From Arthrobacter sp. AFG20 (GTDB lineage: Bacteria; Actinomycetota; Actinomycetes; Actinomycetales; Micrococcaceae): 64,000 nt of DNA. Shown in pieces: positions 36,439-45,667 of this stretch (its first letter is position 1; each line of letters opens with the position of its first letter). The position numbers were made by a program, and so were the translations under genes. The DNA lies in NCBI RefSeq assembly GCF_002892795.1, contig NZ_PJMC01000001.1, positions 310,001 to 374,000 on the forward strand, written 5' to 3'. Under the pieces are notes generated by a model that saw only the letters and a list, made by a program, of their open reading frames with translations, was not told where the DNA came from and searched no databases.

Positions 36439-36780
36439 GTGGCACACGTGCAACAACTCGGGAATCAGCCACAGCGTACCTGCATCGGATGCCGGAAAAA
36501 GGGGCCGCGGTCAGAGTTGCTCCGGCTCGTCTCCGACACCGGCGGTTCGTCCGCCGTCGTGGTGGATGAACGACGCCGGATGGCTGGCCGGGGTGCATGG
36601 CTGCACCCCAGCGAAGCGTGCCTGGCCCTGGCGGTCAAGCGGCGAGCCTTCGGTAGGGCCCTCAACGGGTCGACCGGAACCGCCGCCGTCGAACGCCGGA
36701 TAACGGCAGGAGCGCACGCTGCGGATGTCCCGGCGTCTGCAGTACCAACCGTCCAACCTGAAAGCGGGTCAGAAATCTGA
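36439..36780 (+). CDS. ylxR: YlxR family nucleic-acid-binding protein
   Basis: 113 residues. RTCIGCRKKGPRSELLRLV and GRGAWLHPSEACLALAVKRRAFGRAL are the YlxR (DUF448) signatures, with the family's N-terminal CxxC. Proteins of this family are coded between nusA and infB and bind RNA or DNA; B. subtilis YlxR affects transcription. CAGGAAG precedes the GTG at 36439. The C-terminal 35 residues are a variable tail. It lies 152 bases before infB. Confidence 0.9.
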   Translation: MAHVQQLGNQPQRTCIGCRKKGPRSELLRLVSDTGGSSAVVVDERRRMAGRGAWLHPSEACLALAVKRRAFGRALNGSTGTAAVERRITAGAHAADVPASAVPTVQPESGSEI

Positions 36781-36932
36781 TGGAAACCCGATGAGTTCCC
36801 AGCGATGAGCGCGTAACGATGACAACTTTGTTGCGCTCTGCAATGGGCCTTTCAGCTGTAACCGCAGCGGGGGCCCGCAGTAAGAAGTAGACGGTTCGTG
36901 CCTGGCTCGGTGCGGACCGAGACAGGAGAAAT

Positions 36933-39818
36933 GTGGCCAAGGTCCGCGTACATGAGCTTGCAAAAGAGCTCGGTATTACTTCCAAAGATGCAGTAACCAA
37001 ACTGCAGGAACTGGGCGAATTTGTTCGCTCCGCCTCTTCCACCATTGAGGCCCCCGTGGTGCGGAAACTCCGCAACGCGTTCCCGGCTGTCGCCGCTTCG
37101 AAGTCCGAAGCCCCCGCAGCCGCCCCCAAGTCCCCGGCCAAGCCGGCGGAATCCCGTCCCGCGCCGGCTCCCGGCCCCGCTGCCCCCAAGGCTGCGGCGC
37201 CTGCTCCGGCTCCCGCACCGGCACCGGCACCGGCCCCCAAGGCCGAGGCGCCTGCAGCTCCGGCTGCTCCCGCCGCCCCGGCAGCTCCGGCTGCCTCGAC
37301 GCCTGCTGCGCCCTCCACTGGTGCGAAGCCGGGGGCACGTCCCGCGCCCAAGGCTGAGACCCCCTCACGTCCGGGCGGCGCTCCGCGTCCCGGCGGCCCC
37401 CGCCCCGGCAACAACCCCTTCGCCACGTCCCAGGGCATGCCCCGCGGCCGCGGCGGAGACGGTGAACGTCCGCCGCGCCCGGGCAACAACCCGTTTGCAA
37501 CTTCCCAGGGCATGCCCCGTCCCGGCGGCGGCCGCACTGACGGCGAGCGTCCCGGCGGCCCGCGTCCGGCAGCCGGTGCAGGCGGACCCCGCCCCGGTGC
37601 TCCGCGTCCCGGCGCTACGCCCGGCCCGCGTCCTGCGGCTGGCGCAGGCGGCGCCCGTCCCGGCGGTCCCCGTCCGGGTGCCGGTGGAAACCGGCCCACG
37701 CCTGGCATGATGCCTAACCGCACCGAGCGTCCCGCACCTGCAGGTGCCGGGCGTCCCGGTGGCGGCGGCCGCGGTCCCGGCGGTCCCGGCCGTCCCGGCG
37801 CTCCCGGAACCGGCGGTCCCGGTGGCGGCGGCGGCGCTCCGGCCGGCGGTGGCTTCGGCAAGGGTGGCCGCGGTCGCGGTGGCACCCAAGGTGCGTTCGG
37901 TAAGGGCGGCGCTGGCCGCGGCAAGCAGCGCAAGTCGAAGCGCGCAAAGCGCCAGGAACTTGAGCAGATGAGCGCACCGTCGCTGGGTGGCGTGAGCGTA
38001 CCCCGCGGCGACGGCAACACCGTTATCCGGCTTCGCCGTGGCTCGTCCATCACGGACTTCGCTGACAAGATCGAGGCGAACCCCGCCGCGCTGGTTACCG
38101 TGCTCTTCCACCTCGGTGAAATGGCAACGGCAACCCAGTCGCTGGACGAGGACACCTTCGCTCTCCTCGGCGAGGAACTTGGCTACAAGCTGCAGGTCGT
38201 TTCGCCCGAGGATGAGGAGCGCGAGCTGCTCAGCACGTTCGATATCGACGTCGAGGCCGAACTCGAGGCCGAGGGTGACGAAGTACTTGAGGCACGTCCT
38301 CCGGTAGTCACCGTCATGGGTCACGTTGACCACGGTAAGACCCGCCTGCTCGACGCCATCCGTAACTCTGACGTCGTTGCCGGCGAGCACGGTGGCATCA
38401 CCCAGCACATCGGTGCCTACCAGATCAGCCACGAGCACGAGGGTGCGGTGCGCGACATCACCTTCATCGACACCCCGGGTCACGAGGCGTTCACCGCCAT
38501 GCGTGCCCGTGGTGCGAAGGTCACGGACATCGCCATCCTGGTTGTGGCAGCGGACGACGGCGTAATGCCGCAGACCGTTGAAGCCCTCAACCACGCCCAG
38601 GCGGCCAACGTGCCGATCGTCGTGGCCGTGAACAAGATCGACAAGGAAGGCGCGAACCCGGACAAGGTCAAGGGCCAGCTCACCGAGTACGGTCTGGTTC
38701 CGGAAGAATACGGTGGCGACACCATGTTCGTTGAGGTCTCTGCCCGCCAGAACCTGAACATCAACGAGCTGATTGACGCTGTGCTCCTGACCGCCGACGC
38801 CGCGCTGGACCTGCGGGCCAACCCGGACAAGGCCGCCCGAGGCATCGCCATTGAAGCGAACCTGGACAAGGGCCGCGGTTCTGTGGCCACCGTCCTGGTG
38901 CAGTCCGGTACCCTGGCCGTCGGCGACACGATCGTGGCCGGCACGGCCCACGGCCGCGTCCGCGCCATGTTCGACGAGGACGGCGACGCCCTCGACGTCG
39001 CACTGCCGTCCCGTCCGGTCCAGGTCCTCGGCCTGTCCAACGTGCCGCGCGCCGGTGACACCTTCCTGGTGACCTCCGACGAGCGCACGGCCCGCCAGAT
39101 CGCCGAGAAGCGTGAAGCCGCCGACCGCAACGCCGCCCTGGCCAAGCGCCGCAAGCGCATCAGCCTGGAAGACTTCGACCAGGCCGTCGCCGAAGGCAAG
39201 ATCGACACCCTCAACCTCATCCTCAAGGGTGACGTGTCCGGTGCCGTGGAAGCCCTCGAAGACGCGCTGCTCAAGATCGACGTCGGCGAAGGTGTCCAGC
39301 TCCGCGTCATCCACCGCGGTGTCGGTGCGATCACGCAGAACGACGTCAACCTGGCAACGGTCGACAGCGCCGTCATCATCGGCTTCAACGTCAAGCCCGC
39401 CGAGCGTGTTGCCGAACTGGCAGACCGCGAAGGCGTGGACATGCGCTTCTACTCCGTCATCTATGCAGCAATCGATGACATCGAGGCAGCCCTCAAGGGC
39501 ATGCTCAAGCCGGAGTACGAAGAGGTCCAGCTGGGCACCGCCGAGGTCCGCGAAGTGTTCCGTTCCTCCAAGTTCGGCAACATCGCAGGCTCCATCGTTC
39601 GCTCGGGCACCATCCGACGCAACACGAAGGCCCGCATCAGCCGCGGCGGCAAGATCATCGGCGACAACCTCACGGTGGAGACGCTCAAGCGCTTCAAGGA
39701 CGACGCCACCGAGGTCCGCACGGACTTCGAGTGTGGTATCGGACTGGGTTCGTACAACGACATCACCGAAGGCGACATCATCGAGACCTTCGAGATGCGC
39801 GAGAAGCCGCGCGTCTAA
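36933..39818 (+). CDS. infB: Translation initiation factor IF-2
   Basis: 961 residues: N-terminal IF2_N helix ([28 protein letters not shown]), a long Pro/Ala/Gly-rich linker (about 55-330), a second IF2_N-type segment, then the GTPase domain with G1 GHVDHGKT, G3 DTPGHEAF and G4 NKID, and the C-terminal domains that bind fMet-tRNA. It is the GTPase that joins initiator tRNA and the ribosomal subunits. GACAGGAGAAAT precedes the GTG at 36933. The linker carries a 16-residue duplication. Confidence 0.96.
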   Translation: MAKVRVHELAKELGITSKDAVTKLQELGEFVRSASSTIEAPVVRKLRNAFPAVAASKSEAPAAAPKSPAKPAESRPAPAPGPAAPKAAAPAPAPAPAPAPAPKAEAPAAPAAPAAPAAPAASTPAAPSTGAKPGARPAPKAETPSRPGGAPRPGGPRPGNNPFATSQGMPRGRGGDGERPPRPGNNPFATSQGMPRPGGGRTDGERPGGPRPAAGAGGPRPGAPRPGATPGPRPAAGAGGARPGGPRPGAGGNRPTPGMMPNRTERPAPAGAGRPGGGGRGPGGPGRPGAPGTGGPGGGGGAPAGGGFGKGGRGRGGTQGAFGKGGAGRGKQRKSKRAKRQELEQMSAPSLGGVSVPRGDGNTVIRLRRGSSITDFADKIEANPAALVTVLFHLGEMATATQSLDEDTFALLGEELGYKLQVVSPEDEERELLSTFDIDVEAELEAEGDEVLEARPPVVTVMGHVDHGKTRLLDAIRNSDVVAGEHGGITQHIGAYQISHEHEGAVRDITFIDTPGHEAFTAMRARGAKVTDIAILVVAADDGVMPQTVEALNHAQAANVPIVVAVNKIDKEGANPDKVKGQLTEYGLVPEEYGGDTMFVEVSARQNLNINELIDAVLLTADAALDLRANPDKAARGIAIEANLDKGRGSVATVLVQSGTLAVGDTIVAGTAHGRVRAMFDEDGDALDVALPSRPVQVLGLSNVPRAGDTFLVTSDERTARQIAEKREAADRNAALAKRRKRISLEDFDQAVAEGKIDTLNLILKGDVSGAVEALEDALLKIDVGEGVQLRVIHRGVGAITQNDVNLATVDSAVIIGFNVKPAERVAELADREGVDMRFYSVIYAAIDDIEAALKGMLKPEYEEVQLGTAEVREVFRSSKFGNIAGSIVRSGTIRRNTKARISRGGKIIGDNLTVETLKRFKDDATEVRTDFECGIGLGSYNDITEGDIIETFEMREKPRV
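37401..37520. repeat. Duplicated segment in the IF-2 linker
   Basis: About 44 bases at 37401-37444 and 37475-37518 encode the same peptide, [15 protein letters not shown], with several synonymous differences. The divergence at silent sites shows an old duplication under protein-level selection. Confidence 0.7.
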
Positions 39819-39838
39819 GTTGGTTTAGCAGTCTCGGT

Positions 39839-39910
39839 GCGGGGCCGTTGGATTTTTCCGGCGGCCCCGCAGTTTTCCGCCGACAAGGGGGCCCCGGGAA
39901 AATCCAACGG
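39839..39910 (+). terminator. Overlapping hairpins between infB and rbfA
   Basis: Stem 1: GCGGGGCCG (39839-39847) with CGGCCCCGC (39862-39870), followed by AGTTTTCC. Stem 2: CCGTTGGATTTT (39845-39856) with AAAATCCAACGG (39899-39910), perfect 12-bp arms that enclose the right arm of stem 1. The two compete. Either a partial terminator after infB or an RNA-processing site before rbfA. Confidence 0.5.
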
Positions 39911-40011
39911 GAGTCCGTCGTAGACTCGCCTTAGGTGAGTGGCACCAAACCCAACAGTTGTGCGGGCACCGTTCCGGCGCCGTCGTACATCCAAAATTTC
40001 TAGGAGTAAAA

Positions 40012-40521
40012 ATGGCTGATCCGGCACGCGCTGCCAAGTTGGCGCAGCGGATTAAGGTTGTTGTTGCTGAGGCTTTGGGCCGGAAGGTGAAGGATCCTCG
40101 GCTTGAGGGCATTACTGTCACCGATGCCCGTGTGACCAATGACCTGCAGCATGCCACCGTCTACTACACCGTGTTCGGCGACCAGGCCGTGCAGGCTGAT
40201 GCCGCCAAGGGGCTGGAGAAGGCCAAGGGTGTGCTGAGGCAGGAAGTGGGCCGGAACATCACCGTCCGGCTAACGCCTACGCTGGAGTTCGTCGCGGACC
40301 AGATTCCTGTGAACGCGTCCAATCTCGAAGAACTGCTCCGCACCGCGAAGCAGCGCGATGCCGAGGTGGCCGAGCTGGCCCGGAACGCCAAGCCCGCGGG
40401 CGACGCCGACCCGTACAAGAGCGACGTCCAGCCGGACGTGGATATCGACGAAGACGACTTCGACGAAGAGGACCTCGACCTGGCGGATGACGATGCAATC
40501 GATGAGGACCGGAACCGCTAG
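40012..40521 (+). CDS. rbfA: Ribosome-binding factor A
   Basis: 169 residues with the KH-like RbfA fold: AKLAQRIKVVVAEALGRKVKDPRLEGITVTDARVTNDLQHATVYYTV. It helps 16S rRNA 5' end maturation and cold adaptation of 30S subunits. A strongly acidic C-terminal tail (VDIDEDDFDEEDLDLADDDAIDED) extends past the fold. TAGGAG lies five bases before the ATG at 40012. The terminator at 40570 closes the unit. Confidence 0.94.
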   Translation: MADPARAAKLAQRIKVVVAEALGRKVKDPRLEGITVTDARVTNDLQHATVYYTVFGDQAVQADAAKGLEKAKGVLRQEVGRNITVRLTPTLEFVADQIPVNASNLEELLRTAKQRDAEVAELARNAKPAGDADPYKSDVQPDVDIDEDDFDEEDLDLADDDAIDEDRNR

Positions 40522-40569
40522 CTAGCGTTGCCGGTTCTGCGCCGCAGAGCTCATGCCATCACGCACTGA

Positions 40570-40616
40570 AAGGGTGCGGTCGGATCTAATCAATCCGGCC
40601 GCACCCTTACTTTTTT
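40570..40616 (+). terminator. Strong intrinsic terminator after rbfA
   Basis: 16-base arms at 40570-40585 and 40593-40608 with one T-G wobble and a 7-base loop, followed by C and six T. It closes the rimP-to-rbfA region; scyD ends convergently just beyond. Confidence 0.9.
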
Positions 40617-40631
40617 GCTGCCCTTACTTTG

Positions 40632-41753
40632 CTAGTCGTCGAGTGGGGCCTTCACGACACGGCCGTCCGGCGCCGCATTAGGTGCCGGCAGTGAGTTGAC
40701 CGTCGCGTAGATGGTCCCGCCCCTGATGTCGACGTCGGCGGTGAGCGCTCCCGGAAGCACTACCGTCTGCTTGCTTGAATGTGCGGACAGCCTCAGCACA
40801 CCCTTGCCGAAGAGGGACGCGACGTACACGTTCCCGTCGTCGTCCATGTCCAGGCCGGTGGGTGACATCACGTCATCCGCGAACAGCTTGATGCGGCCAT
40901 TGTGGGGGTTGACCTTGTACACCGCTCCGCGGGCACCCAGTGCCGGGTCCTCCGGTCCGCCGGGCAGCACAGAGACGTACAGCCAGCCGTCCGGTCCGCG
41001 CTCGACGTCGGTAGGCACGGGCTCGAACCGGTAGGTATGGCCTGCGACGCAACCAGGGAGTTTCAGTGACACGGTTTCTTTTGTGGTGAACGTGTGCGGC
41101 CGGGGCGGCAGCACGGCTACGGTTTCAGCCTTGCCTGACCTCACGTCGACCGACACGATGCTGTTGGCCCCGGCGTCGGCAACGTAGATGGTGTTCCCGT
41201 AAACCTCGATTCCATAGGGATGTGAATCGATGTGCCCCTTGTAGGAAGCCTCCACATCCTTCGGCAGCTTGGCAACGCAGGCAGCGGGAAGGTCCTTGAA
41301 GCCGTAGCTCGTGCCGCCGTCCGCATTGTGTTTCACCTCCAGGGCAGCGAGGTCGCCGAAGGTGCGGTGCTTGCCGTCGGCGCCGATGCTTCTGATGTGT
41401 CCGGCCAGCGGCCTAGGATCCATGGGTCCGGCGCCCTGGCTCTCGGCCAGGTAAATGGTGCGGCCACCCCGATCGGTGCCGGCCACGTCCCAGGCTGCGT
41501 TCCGGTAAACCATCGACTTGCTGCCGTCCCGCGCAATTTTCGTCAGCTTCCCCGCGAATTCCTCACTGACCAGAACGGAACCGTCCGGTCCGTCGCTGAG
41601 GTGGAGCGGGCTCAGCAGGCCTTTTGTGAGCACGGTCGGTGCGGACTGGCTTTCTGCTGTTTTGCCGGCCGGGGCTGCGTGGCCCGCCGGGGACGCGGAC
41701 AAGAGGAGTGAGGCAGCCGCGACAGCCGCCAAGAGTGCTCGTTGCTTTTCCAT
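40632..41753 (-). CDS. ScyD/ScyE family secreted beta-propeller protein
   Basis: 373 residues with a signal peptide (about 1-27, LLAAVAAASLLLSASPAGHAAPA). The mature part is a six-bladed propeller of repeated LSDGPDGSVLVSEEFAGKLTKI, HPYGIEVYGNTIYVADAGANSIVSVD and PTGLDMDDDGNVYVASLFGKGVLRL units, the NHL/ScyD pattern. ScyD and ScyE occur in cyanobacterial scytonemin clusters, but the family is widespread and its role in Actinobacteria is unknown. GGAGACG precedes the ATG at 41753. Confidence 0.85.
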   Translation of the reverse strand: MEKQRALLAAVAAASLLLSASPAGHAAPAGKTAESQSAPTVLTKGLLSPLHLSDGPDGSVLVSEEFAGKLTKIARDGSKSMVYRNAAWDVAGTDRGGRTIYLAESQGAGPMDPRPLAGHIRSIGADGKHRTFGDLAALEVKHNADGGTSYGFKDLPAACVAKLPKDVEASYKGHIDSHPYGIEVYGNTIYVADAGANSIVSVDVRSGKAETVAVLPPRPHTFTTKETVSLKLPGCVAGHTYRFEPVPTDVERGPDGWLYVSVLPGGPEDPALGARGAVYKVNPHNGRIKLFADDVMSPTGLDMDDDGNVYVASLFGKGVLRLSAHSSKQTVVLPGALTADVDIRGGTIYATVNSLPAPNAAPDGRVVKAPLDD

Positions 41754-41768
41754 ACCGTCTCCAATGTC

Positions 41769-41790
41769 AATGCTGCGCATTCAGAGCATT
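41769..41790. promoter_or_regulatory. Inverted repeat AATGCT-N10-AGCATT upstream of scyD
   Basis: Perfect 6-base arms 16 bases upstream of the scyD ATG. Possible operator; on the minus strand an AT-rich CATATATC lies just upstream and could be the -10. Confidence 0.4.
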
Positions 41791-41884
41791 GAGACCGATA
41801 TATGGTCCGAAAATCGGGTCCCCCGACGCGCGTATTCTAAGCCCAGCCTTCGGGGCATGTCGATGGGCCGGAGCTGACTTTGGA

Positions 41885-42492
41885 ATGTCGCGTCGGACTG
41901 TGGCCGGGCAAATAGTGTCGTACTACCGCGACCTCCTCGCCGACCTCCGGAAACGACAAGACGCACAATTGGCCCAAGGCGTGCAGTGGGACCACGAAGC
42001 GCAGTGGGCCGAGGAGACCCAAGAACCGCATCCCGCTTACACCGGGCGGACCAACCAAGGCACTGCCCTGTTCGCCTTCAGCGGCCAGTGATCCCGGCTA
42101 CGATCCGTAAAATCGCCTGCGACGCCGACATCATCCCCATCGTCCTCGGCAGCCAGGGCAGGATCCTGGACATCGGCCGCGCCTCACGGGTCTTCCCGCC
42201 CCACATCCGCAAGGCCATCATGGCCCGGGACCAGGGCTGCGCGTTCCCCGGCTGCACCATCCCCGCACCCTGGTGCGAAGCCCACCACATCACCTACTGG
42301 TCACGCGGCGGAACCACCAGCACCGGCAACGGCGTCCTGCTCTGCAGCCACCACCACCACCTCATCCACAAGGAAAAGTGGATCATCGAAGTTACCGGCG
42401 GGGTGCCGTGGTTCAAACCCCCACCCGAACTCGACCCCCACCGAAAACCCCGCCGCAACAACTACTTCCACGCCCGACCCCAAAAGGAATGA
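41885..42492 (+). pseudogene. DUF222/HNH endonuclease-family gene, truncated and frameshifted
   Basis: The second half reads as an intact C-terminal HNH domain (GSQGRILDIGRASRVFP, CAFPGC, WCEAHHITYWSRGGTT, CSHHHHLIHK). The reading frame upstream (YYRDLLADL...GTALFAFSG) belongs to the same family but ends in a stop at about 42091. Adding one C in GGCCAGTG at 42083-42090 (family-type GGCCCAGTG, Gly-Pro-Val) would join the two frames as FAFSGPVIPATIRKIACD. The N-terminal DUF222 part is missing. So it is a remnant of a multi-copy family common in Arthrobacter, with an N-terminal deletion and a one-base deletion. Confidence 0.82.
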
Positions 42493-42529
42493 ACGGGAGC
42501 CGGCAGTCCCGCAGCGTCACCCGGCTGGC

Positions 42530-42535
42530 TATGAT
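42530..42535 (+). promoter_or_regulatory. -10 box, leaderless guaD transcript
   Basis: TATGAT, a near-consensus -10, followed by CAGACC and the ATG at 42542, with no ribosome-binding site. Confidence 0.55.
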
Positions 42536-42541
42536 CAGACC

Positions 42542-43027
42542 ATGCGCGCCCACCCATCTGCTGCAGACGTAACCGGATACCTTACCGAGGCGGTGGCACT
42601 TGCCGAACGGAATGTTGCATCCGGCGGCGGGCCCTTCGGCGCGCTGGTGGTGACAGCCGACGGCACCGTCCACGAAGGGGTCAACCGGGTCACCCGGGAC
42701 AACGATCCCACCGCCCATGCCGAGGTGGTGGCTATCCGGACCGCCGCCAAGGAGATCCGGAACTTCGACCTCAGTGGCGCTGTCCTGTACGCCAGCTGCG
42801 AGCCCTGCCCGCTGTGCCTCGCGGCGGCGCTCTGGGCACGGATCGACCGTGTGTACTTCGCCGCTGACCGGCACGGCGCAGCCGCCGCGGGATTCGACGA
42901 CGCCGTCTTCTACGAGTACTTCGGCGGCACACGGCCCGAACTGTTGCCGGTCAGCCATACCCAGGTCCCGACGTCGGGCAATCCGTTCGATGCCTGGCGC
43001 AACAACGCCGAACGCACCGACTACTGA
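42542..43027 (+). CDS. guaD: Guanine deaminase-type nucleobase deaminase
   Basis: 161 residues of the cytidine deaminase-like zinc enzymes: HAEVVAIR gives the zinc His and catalytic Glu, CEPCPLC the two zinc Cys. The C-terminus AGFDDAVFYEYF...NPFDAWRNNAERTDY matches Bacillus subtilis GuaD, which uses this swapped tail to close the site over guanine. It should turn guanine into xanthine. It is a single gene with its own leaderless-type promoter, placed between the HNH remnant and a convergent aminotransferase. Confidence 0.88.
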   Translation: MRAHPSAADVTGYLTEAVALAERNVASGGGPFGALVVTADGTVHEGVNRVTRDNDPTAHAEVVAIRTAAKEIRNFDLSGAVLYASCEPCPLCLAAALWARIDRVYFAADRHGAAAAGFDDAVFYEYFGGTRPELLPVSHTQVPTSGNPFDAWRNNAERTDY

Positions 43028-43033
43028 CGCTCG

Positions 43034-44194
43034 CTACCCGGCGAGCCTGCTGGGAAGCCTGCCCACGCCTTCGACCAATTCGCTTTGTTCGCCGCACAAG
43101 GCGATCCGGATCCACCCTTCGCCGATCGAACCAAAGGCAGTCCCGGGTGCAAAGGAGACTCCGGCCTCGGCGAGAAACTGTTTGACCCAGGCCCGGACAT
43201 TTCCGCCGCTCACGTGCGAGACGTCCGCCCACAGGTAGAACGCCCCCTGCGCGCTCAGGTAGGGAATGCCCTTCTCCGCCAGGACAGCCGACGCCGCGTC
43301 GCGGTTGGCCCGGTAATGCGCGTGGGCCTGCGCTACGTAGTCCTGCGGACCGGTCAACGCGGCGAGCGCCGCGTACTGGGACGGCGAGGCCACACAGGAG
43401 ACGATCGCCTCCATGACGTTGTTCATCCGCTGCTCCAGCCCGGGCGGGCAGATCAGTGCCCCTATGCGCAGGCCGGTGAGCCCATACGTCTTGGACAGCG
43501 TCAGCGACGTGAAGACACGCGCCTCGCCGGGGTCGGTGCTGTCGAACCGGGCAGGACTCACGTGCGGGACGTCGTAGGTGAAGGCCTCGTAGCACTCGTC
43601 CGAGATGATCCAAAGGTCATGGCGGCGGGCCAGTTCAACCAGTTCCCGGGTCAGGTCTTCCCGGAGAACGGCGCCCAGGGGGTTCGACGGCGAGTTGAGC
43701 ATCAGCACGCGCGTACGGTCCGTGATGAGCGCCTCGACGTCCGCGATCCGGGGCTGGAAATCATGGGCGGGGTACAGGGGATATTCCACGGGGACGGCAT
43801 GCAGCAGCCGGCTGGTCATGCCAAACGTGGGATAGCCGGGATTGGGAATCAGGATTTCGTCGCCGGGGGCGAGCAGCAGGCTCATAGCGAAGTGCAGGCC
43901 CTGCTGGGCGCCGTCGACCACGTATACGCGGTCCGCTCCGATATCTACGCCGGACTGCTCTCGGAACCTGGCGGCGAAGGCCTCCCGGAGAGGCGGGATG
44001 CCGCCGTTCGGGGTGTAGTTGGTCTCGTCACGGTCCAGGCAAGCTATTCCGGCATCCAGGACATGGCGGGGGAGCGGGAACCCGGGCTCCCCGATACTCA
44101 GGATCAGCGCTCCGGGGGTGCGCCACGCCGCCTCGGTGATCTCGCGGATTTGGTTGACGGGGACGTCGCGTATGTGCGCGGAAAGCTCGGGCAT
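43034..44194 (-). CDS. Class I/II PLP-dependent aminotransferase
   Basis: 386 residues of fold-type I aminotransferases: NYTPNGGIPPLREAFAARF, SPSNPLGAVLRED, ISDECYEAFTYD and the PLP Lys in SLTLSKTYGLTGLRIGAL, with the C-terminal Arg in GWIRIALCG. The amino donor is not determined from sequence; relatives act on Asp, Ala or aromatic amino acids. The ATG at 44194 was chosen because TAGGAT lies seven bases upstream. Divergent from truB. Confidence 0.88.
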   Translation of the reverse strand: MPELSAHIRDVPVNQIREITEAAWRTPGALILSIGEPGFPLPRHVLDAGIACLDRDETNYTPNGGIPPLREAFAARFREQSGVDIGADRVYVVDGAQQGLHFAMSLLLAPGDEILIPNPGYPTFGMTSRLLHAVPVEYPLYPAHDFQPRIADVEALITDRTRVLMLNSPSNPLGAVLREDLTRELVELARRHDLWIISDECYEAFTYDVPHVSPARFDSTDPGEARVFTSLTLSKTYGLTGLRIGALICPPGLEQRMNNVMEAIVSCVASPSQYAALAALTGPQDYVAQAHAHYRANRDAASAVLAEKGIPYLSAQGAFYLWADVSHVSGGNVRAWVKQFLAEAGVSFAPGTAFGSIGEGWIRIALCGEQSELVEGVGRLPSRLAG

Positions 44195-44201
44195 GACTGC
44201 C

Positions 44202-44207
44202 ATCCTA
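44202..44207 (-). promoter_or_regulatory. -10 box, leaderless aminotransferase transcript
   Basis: Minus-strand TAGGAT followed by GGCAGTC and the ATG at 44194. Confidence 0.45.
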
Positions 44208-44262
44208 GCGCCGGGCCCTGCCGCATCACCGATGGGTCCCAATTCCCCTGCCAGGTGCCCGA

Positions 44263-44268
44263 TATACT
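44263..44268 (+). promoter_or_regulatory. -10 box, leaderless truB transcript
   Basis: TATACT followed by seven bases and the GTG at 44276, with no ribosome-binding site. It is the closest match to the consensus TATAAT in this group. Confidence 0.55.
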
Positions 44269-44275
44269 GATAGGC

Positions 44276-45292
44276 GTGCTTTCTGGACTGGTAATAGTGG
44301 ACAAGCCGCAGGGATGGACCAGCCACGATGTGGTTGGACGGATGCGGCGGATCGCCGGTACCCGGAAAGTGGGCCACGCGGGAACGCTGGATCCCATGGC
44401 CACCGGCGTGCTGGTGCTCGGCATCAACAAGGCAACGCGGCTCCTCACGTACATCGTGGGCACGTCAAAGACCTACACGGCCACCATCCGGCTGGGGGAA
44501 TCCACCATCACCGACGACGCCGAAGGCGAAGTTGTCAGCCGCGCCAGCGCTGCCTTCCTGACCGAGGATGCCGTCCGCTCCGGCGTAGAGTCCCTGACGG
44601 GAGAGATCCAACAGGTCCCGAGCAGCGTCAGCGCCATCAAAGTCAACGGCGAGCGCTCCTATGCCCGCGTCCGGTCCGGGGAAGATGTCCAGCTGGCTGC
44701 CCGGCCGGTCACCATCCACCGCTTCGACATCCACGGAATCCGCCGGGACCAGGCGGCCGGACACGACACCGATGTCGTGGACGTCGACGTGACGGTGGAA
44801 TGTTCCTCGGGCACGTACATCCGTGCCCTCGCCCGGGACCTCGGTAACTCCCTCGGCGTCGGCGGGCACCTGACCGCATTGCGTCGGACCAACGTGGGAC
44901 CGTACTCGCTGGACCAGGCACGCACCCTCGAGCAGCTCGCGGAAGACCTCGAAATCCTCGAAATGTCGCAGGCGGCCAGGGTGCTCATGCCCAACCGGGA
45001 GCTGAGCGCAGACGAAACCACAGAGATTTCCTTCGGCCGGCGCATCGCGGCCGGAGCCGCTGCGGGCACACCGGCCGCCGCGACAGCCGAAAAGCCAGCA
45101 GCCGCGTTCGCGCCTGACGGATCGCTTGTGGCGCTTCTCGCTGACAGCGGAAGTTTCGCCAAACCCGTGCTGGTCTTCGCCCCGGGAACGGGACCGGGCG
45201 GCTCCAACAGTTCGGGCACAGGCGGTTCCAGCTCCGGCGCAGGCGCCGGCATTCCTGGCGGTCCGGGTGCCGACGGCGGCGGGCGGGCCTAG
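44276..45292 (+). CDS. truB: tRNA pseudouridine-55 synthase
   Basis: 338 residues. GLVIVDKPQGWTSHDVVGRMRR and GHAGTLDPMATGVLVLG (catalytic Asp39) are the TruB signatures; it makes pseudouridine 55 in the T-loop of tRNAs. The core ends near residue 245; the C-terminal PUA-like part is followed by a Gly/Ser/Ala-rich tail of about 35 residues. GTG 44276 is fixed by the TATACT seven bases before it. Unlike in many genomes, rbfA is separated from truB here by 3.7 kb containing scyD, the HNH remnant, guaD and an aminotransferase. Confidence 0.93.
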   Translation: MLSGLVIVDKPQGWTSHDVVGRMRRIAGTRKVGHAGTLDPMATGVLVLGINKATRLLTYIVGTSKTYTATIRLGESTITDDAEGEVVSRASAAFLTEDAVRSGVESLTGEIQQVPSSVSAIKVNGERSYARVRSGEDVQLAARPVTIHRFDIHGIRRDQAAGHDTDVVDVDVTVECSSGTYIRALARDLGNSLGVGGHLTALRRTNVGPYSLDQARTLEQLAEDLEILEMSQAARVLMPNRELSADETTEISFGRRIAAGAAAGTPAAATAEKPAAAFAPDGSLVALLADSGSFAKPVLVFAPGTGPGGSNSSGTGGSSSGAGAGIPGGPGADGGGRA

Positions 45293-45294
45293 CG

Positions 45295-45648
45295 TTGGAC
45301 GCGTATTTCTACATCATCCTGGGCGTCGGCCTGCTGTCCACGCTCATCTGCATGGCGGCGGGCATCATGAAGAAGGCCCCGAACGACATCACCATCCTTT
45401 CGGTGGCCGCCGTCGAACTGGCCCTGTTGGTCTACCTCGTTGGCTCGATAGTGCGGGTCATCGCGGGGGAGCAGATCGCGGGAGAAGCCTGGGAGTTCTG
45501 GGGCTACCTCGCCACCGCGCTCTTGCTGCCGGTAGCCGCGGTGTACTGGTCCGTCCTGGAACGGACCCGCTGGAGCAACTTTGTCCTGGCCGCCGTCGGC
45601 GTTACCGCCCTCGTCATGGCCGCCCGCATGAATCAGATCTGGTACTGA
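45295..45648 (+). CDS. Small four-helix membrane protein
   Basis: 117 residues with four membrane segments (about 5-25, 33-55, 65-87, 93-110). No family recognised beyond conservation expected next to truB in this group. It starts at TTG 45295, two bases after the truB stop, with no clear ribosome site, so translation is probably coupled. The following membrane protein gene overlaps the same unit. Confidence 0.7.
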   Translation: MDAYFYIILGVGLLSTLICMAAGIMKKAPNDITILSVAAVELALLVYLVGSIVRVIAGEQIAGEAWEFWGYLATALLLPVAAVYWSVLERTRWSNFVLAAVGVTALVMAARMNQIWY

Positions 45649-45667
45649 AGTGGAAGAAGCACGCAAC

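Noticed and set aside
37365..39314. Long open frame antisense to infB
   Set aside because: High-GC shadow of the IF-2 gene; no family features and no start context.
43085..44275. In-frame extension of truB upstream to about 43085
   Set aside because: It covers the divergent aminotransferase gene; TruB homology begins at 44276 and a TATACT box sits seven bases before that GTG.
44261..44280. FMN, TPP or Moco riboswitch upstream of ribF or moaA
   Set aside because: ribF is preceded by a gap with no recognisable FMN-element signature, and moaA has no leader at all by the placement of its -10 box.
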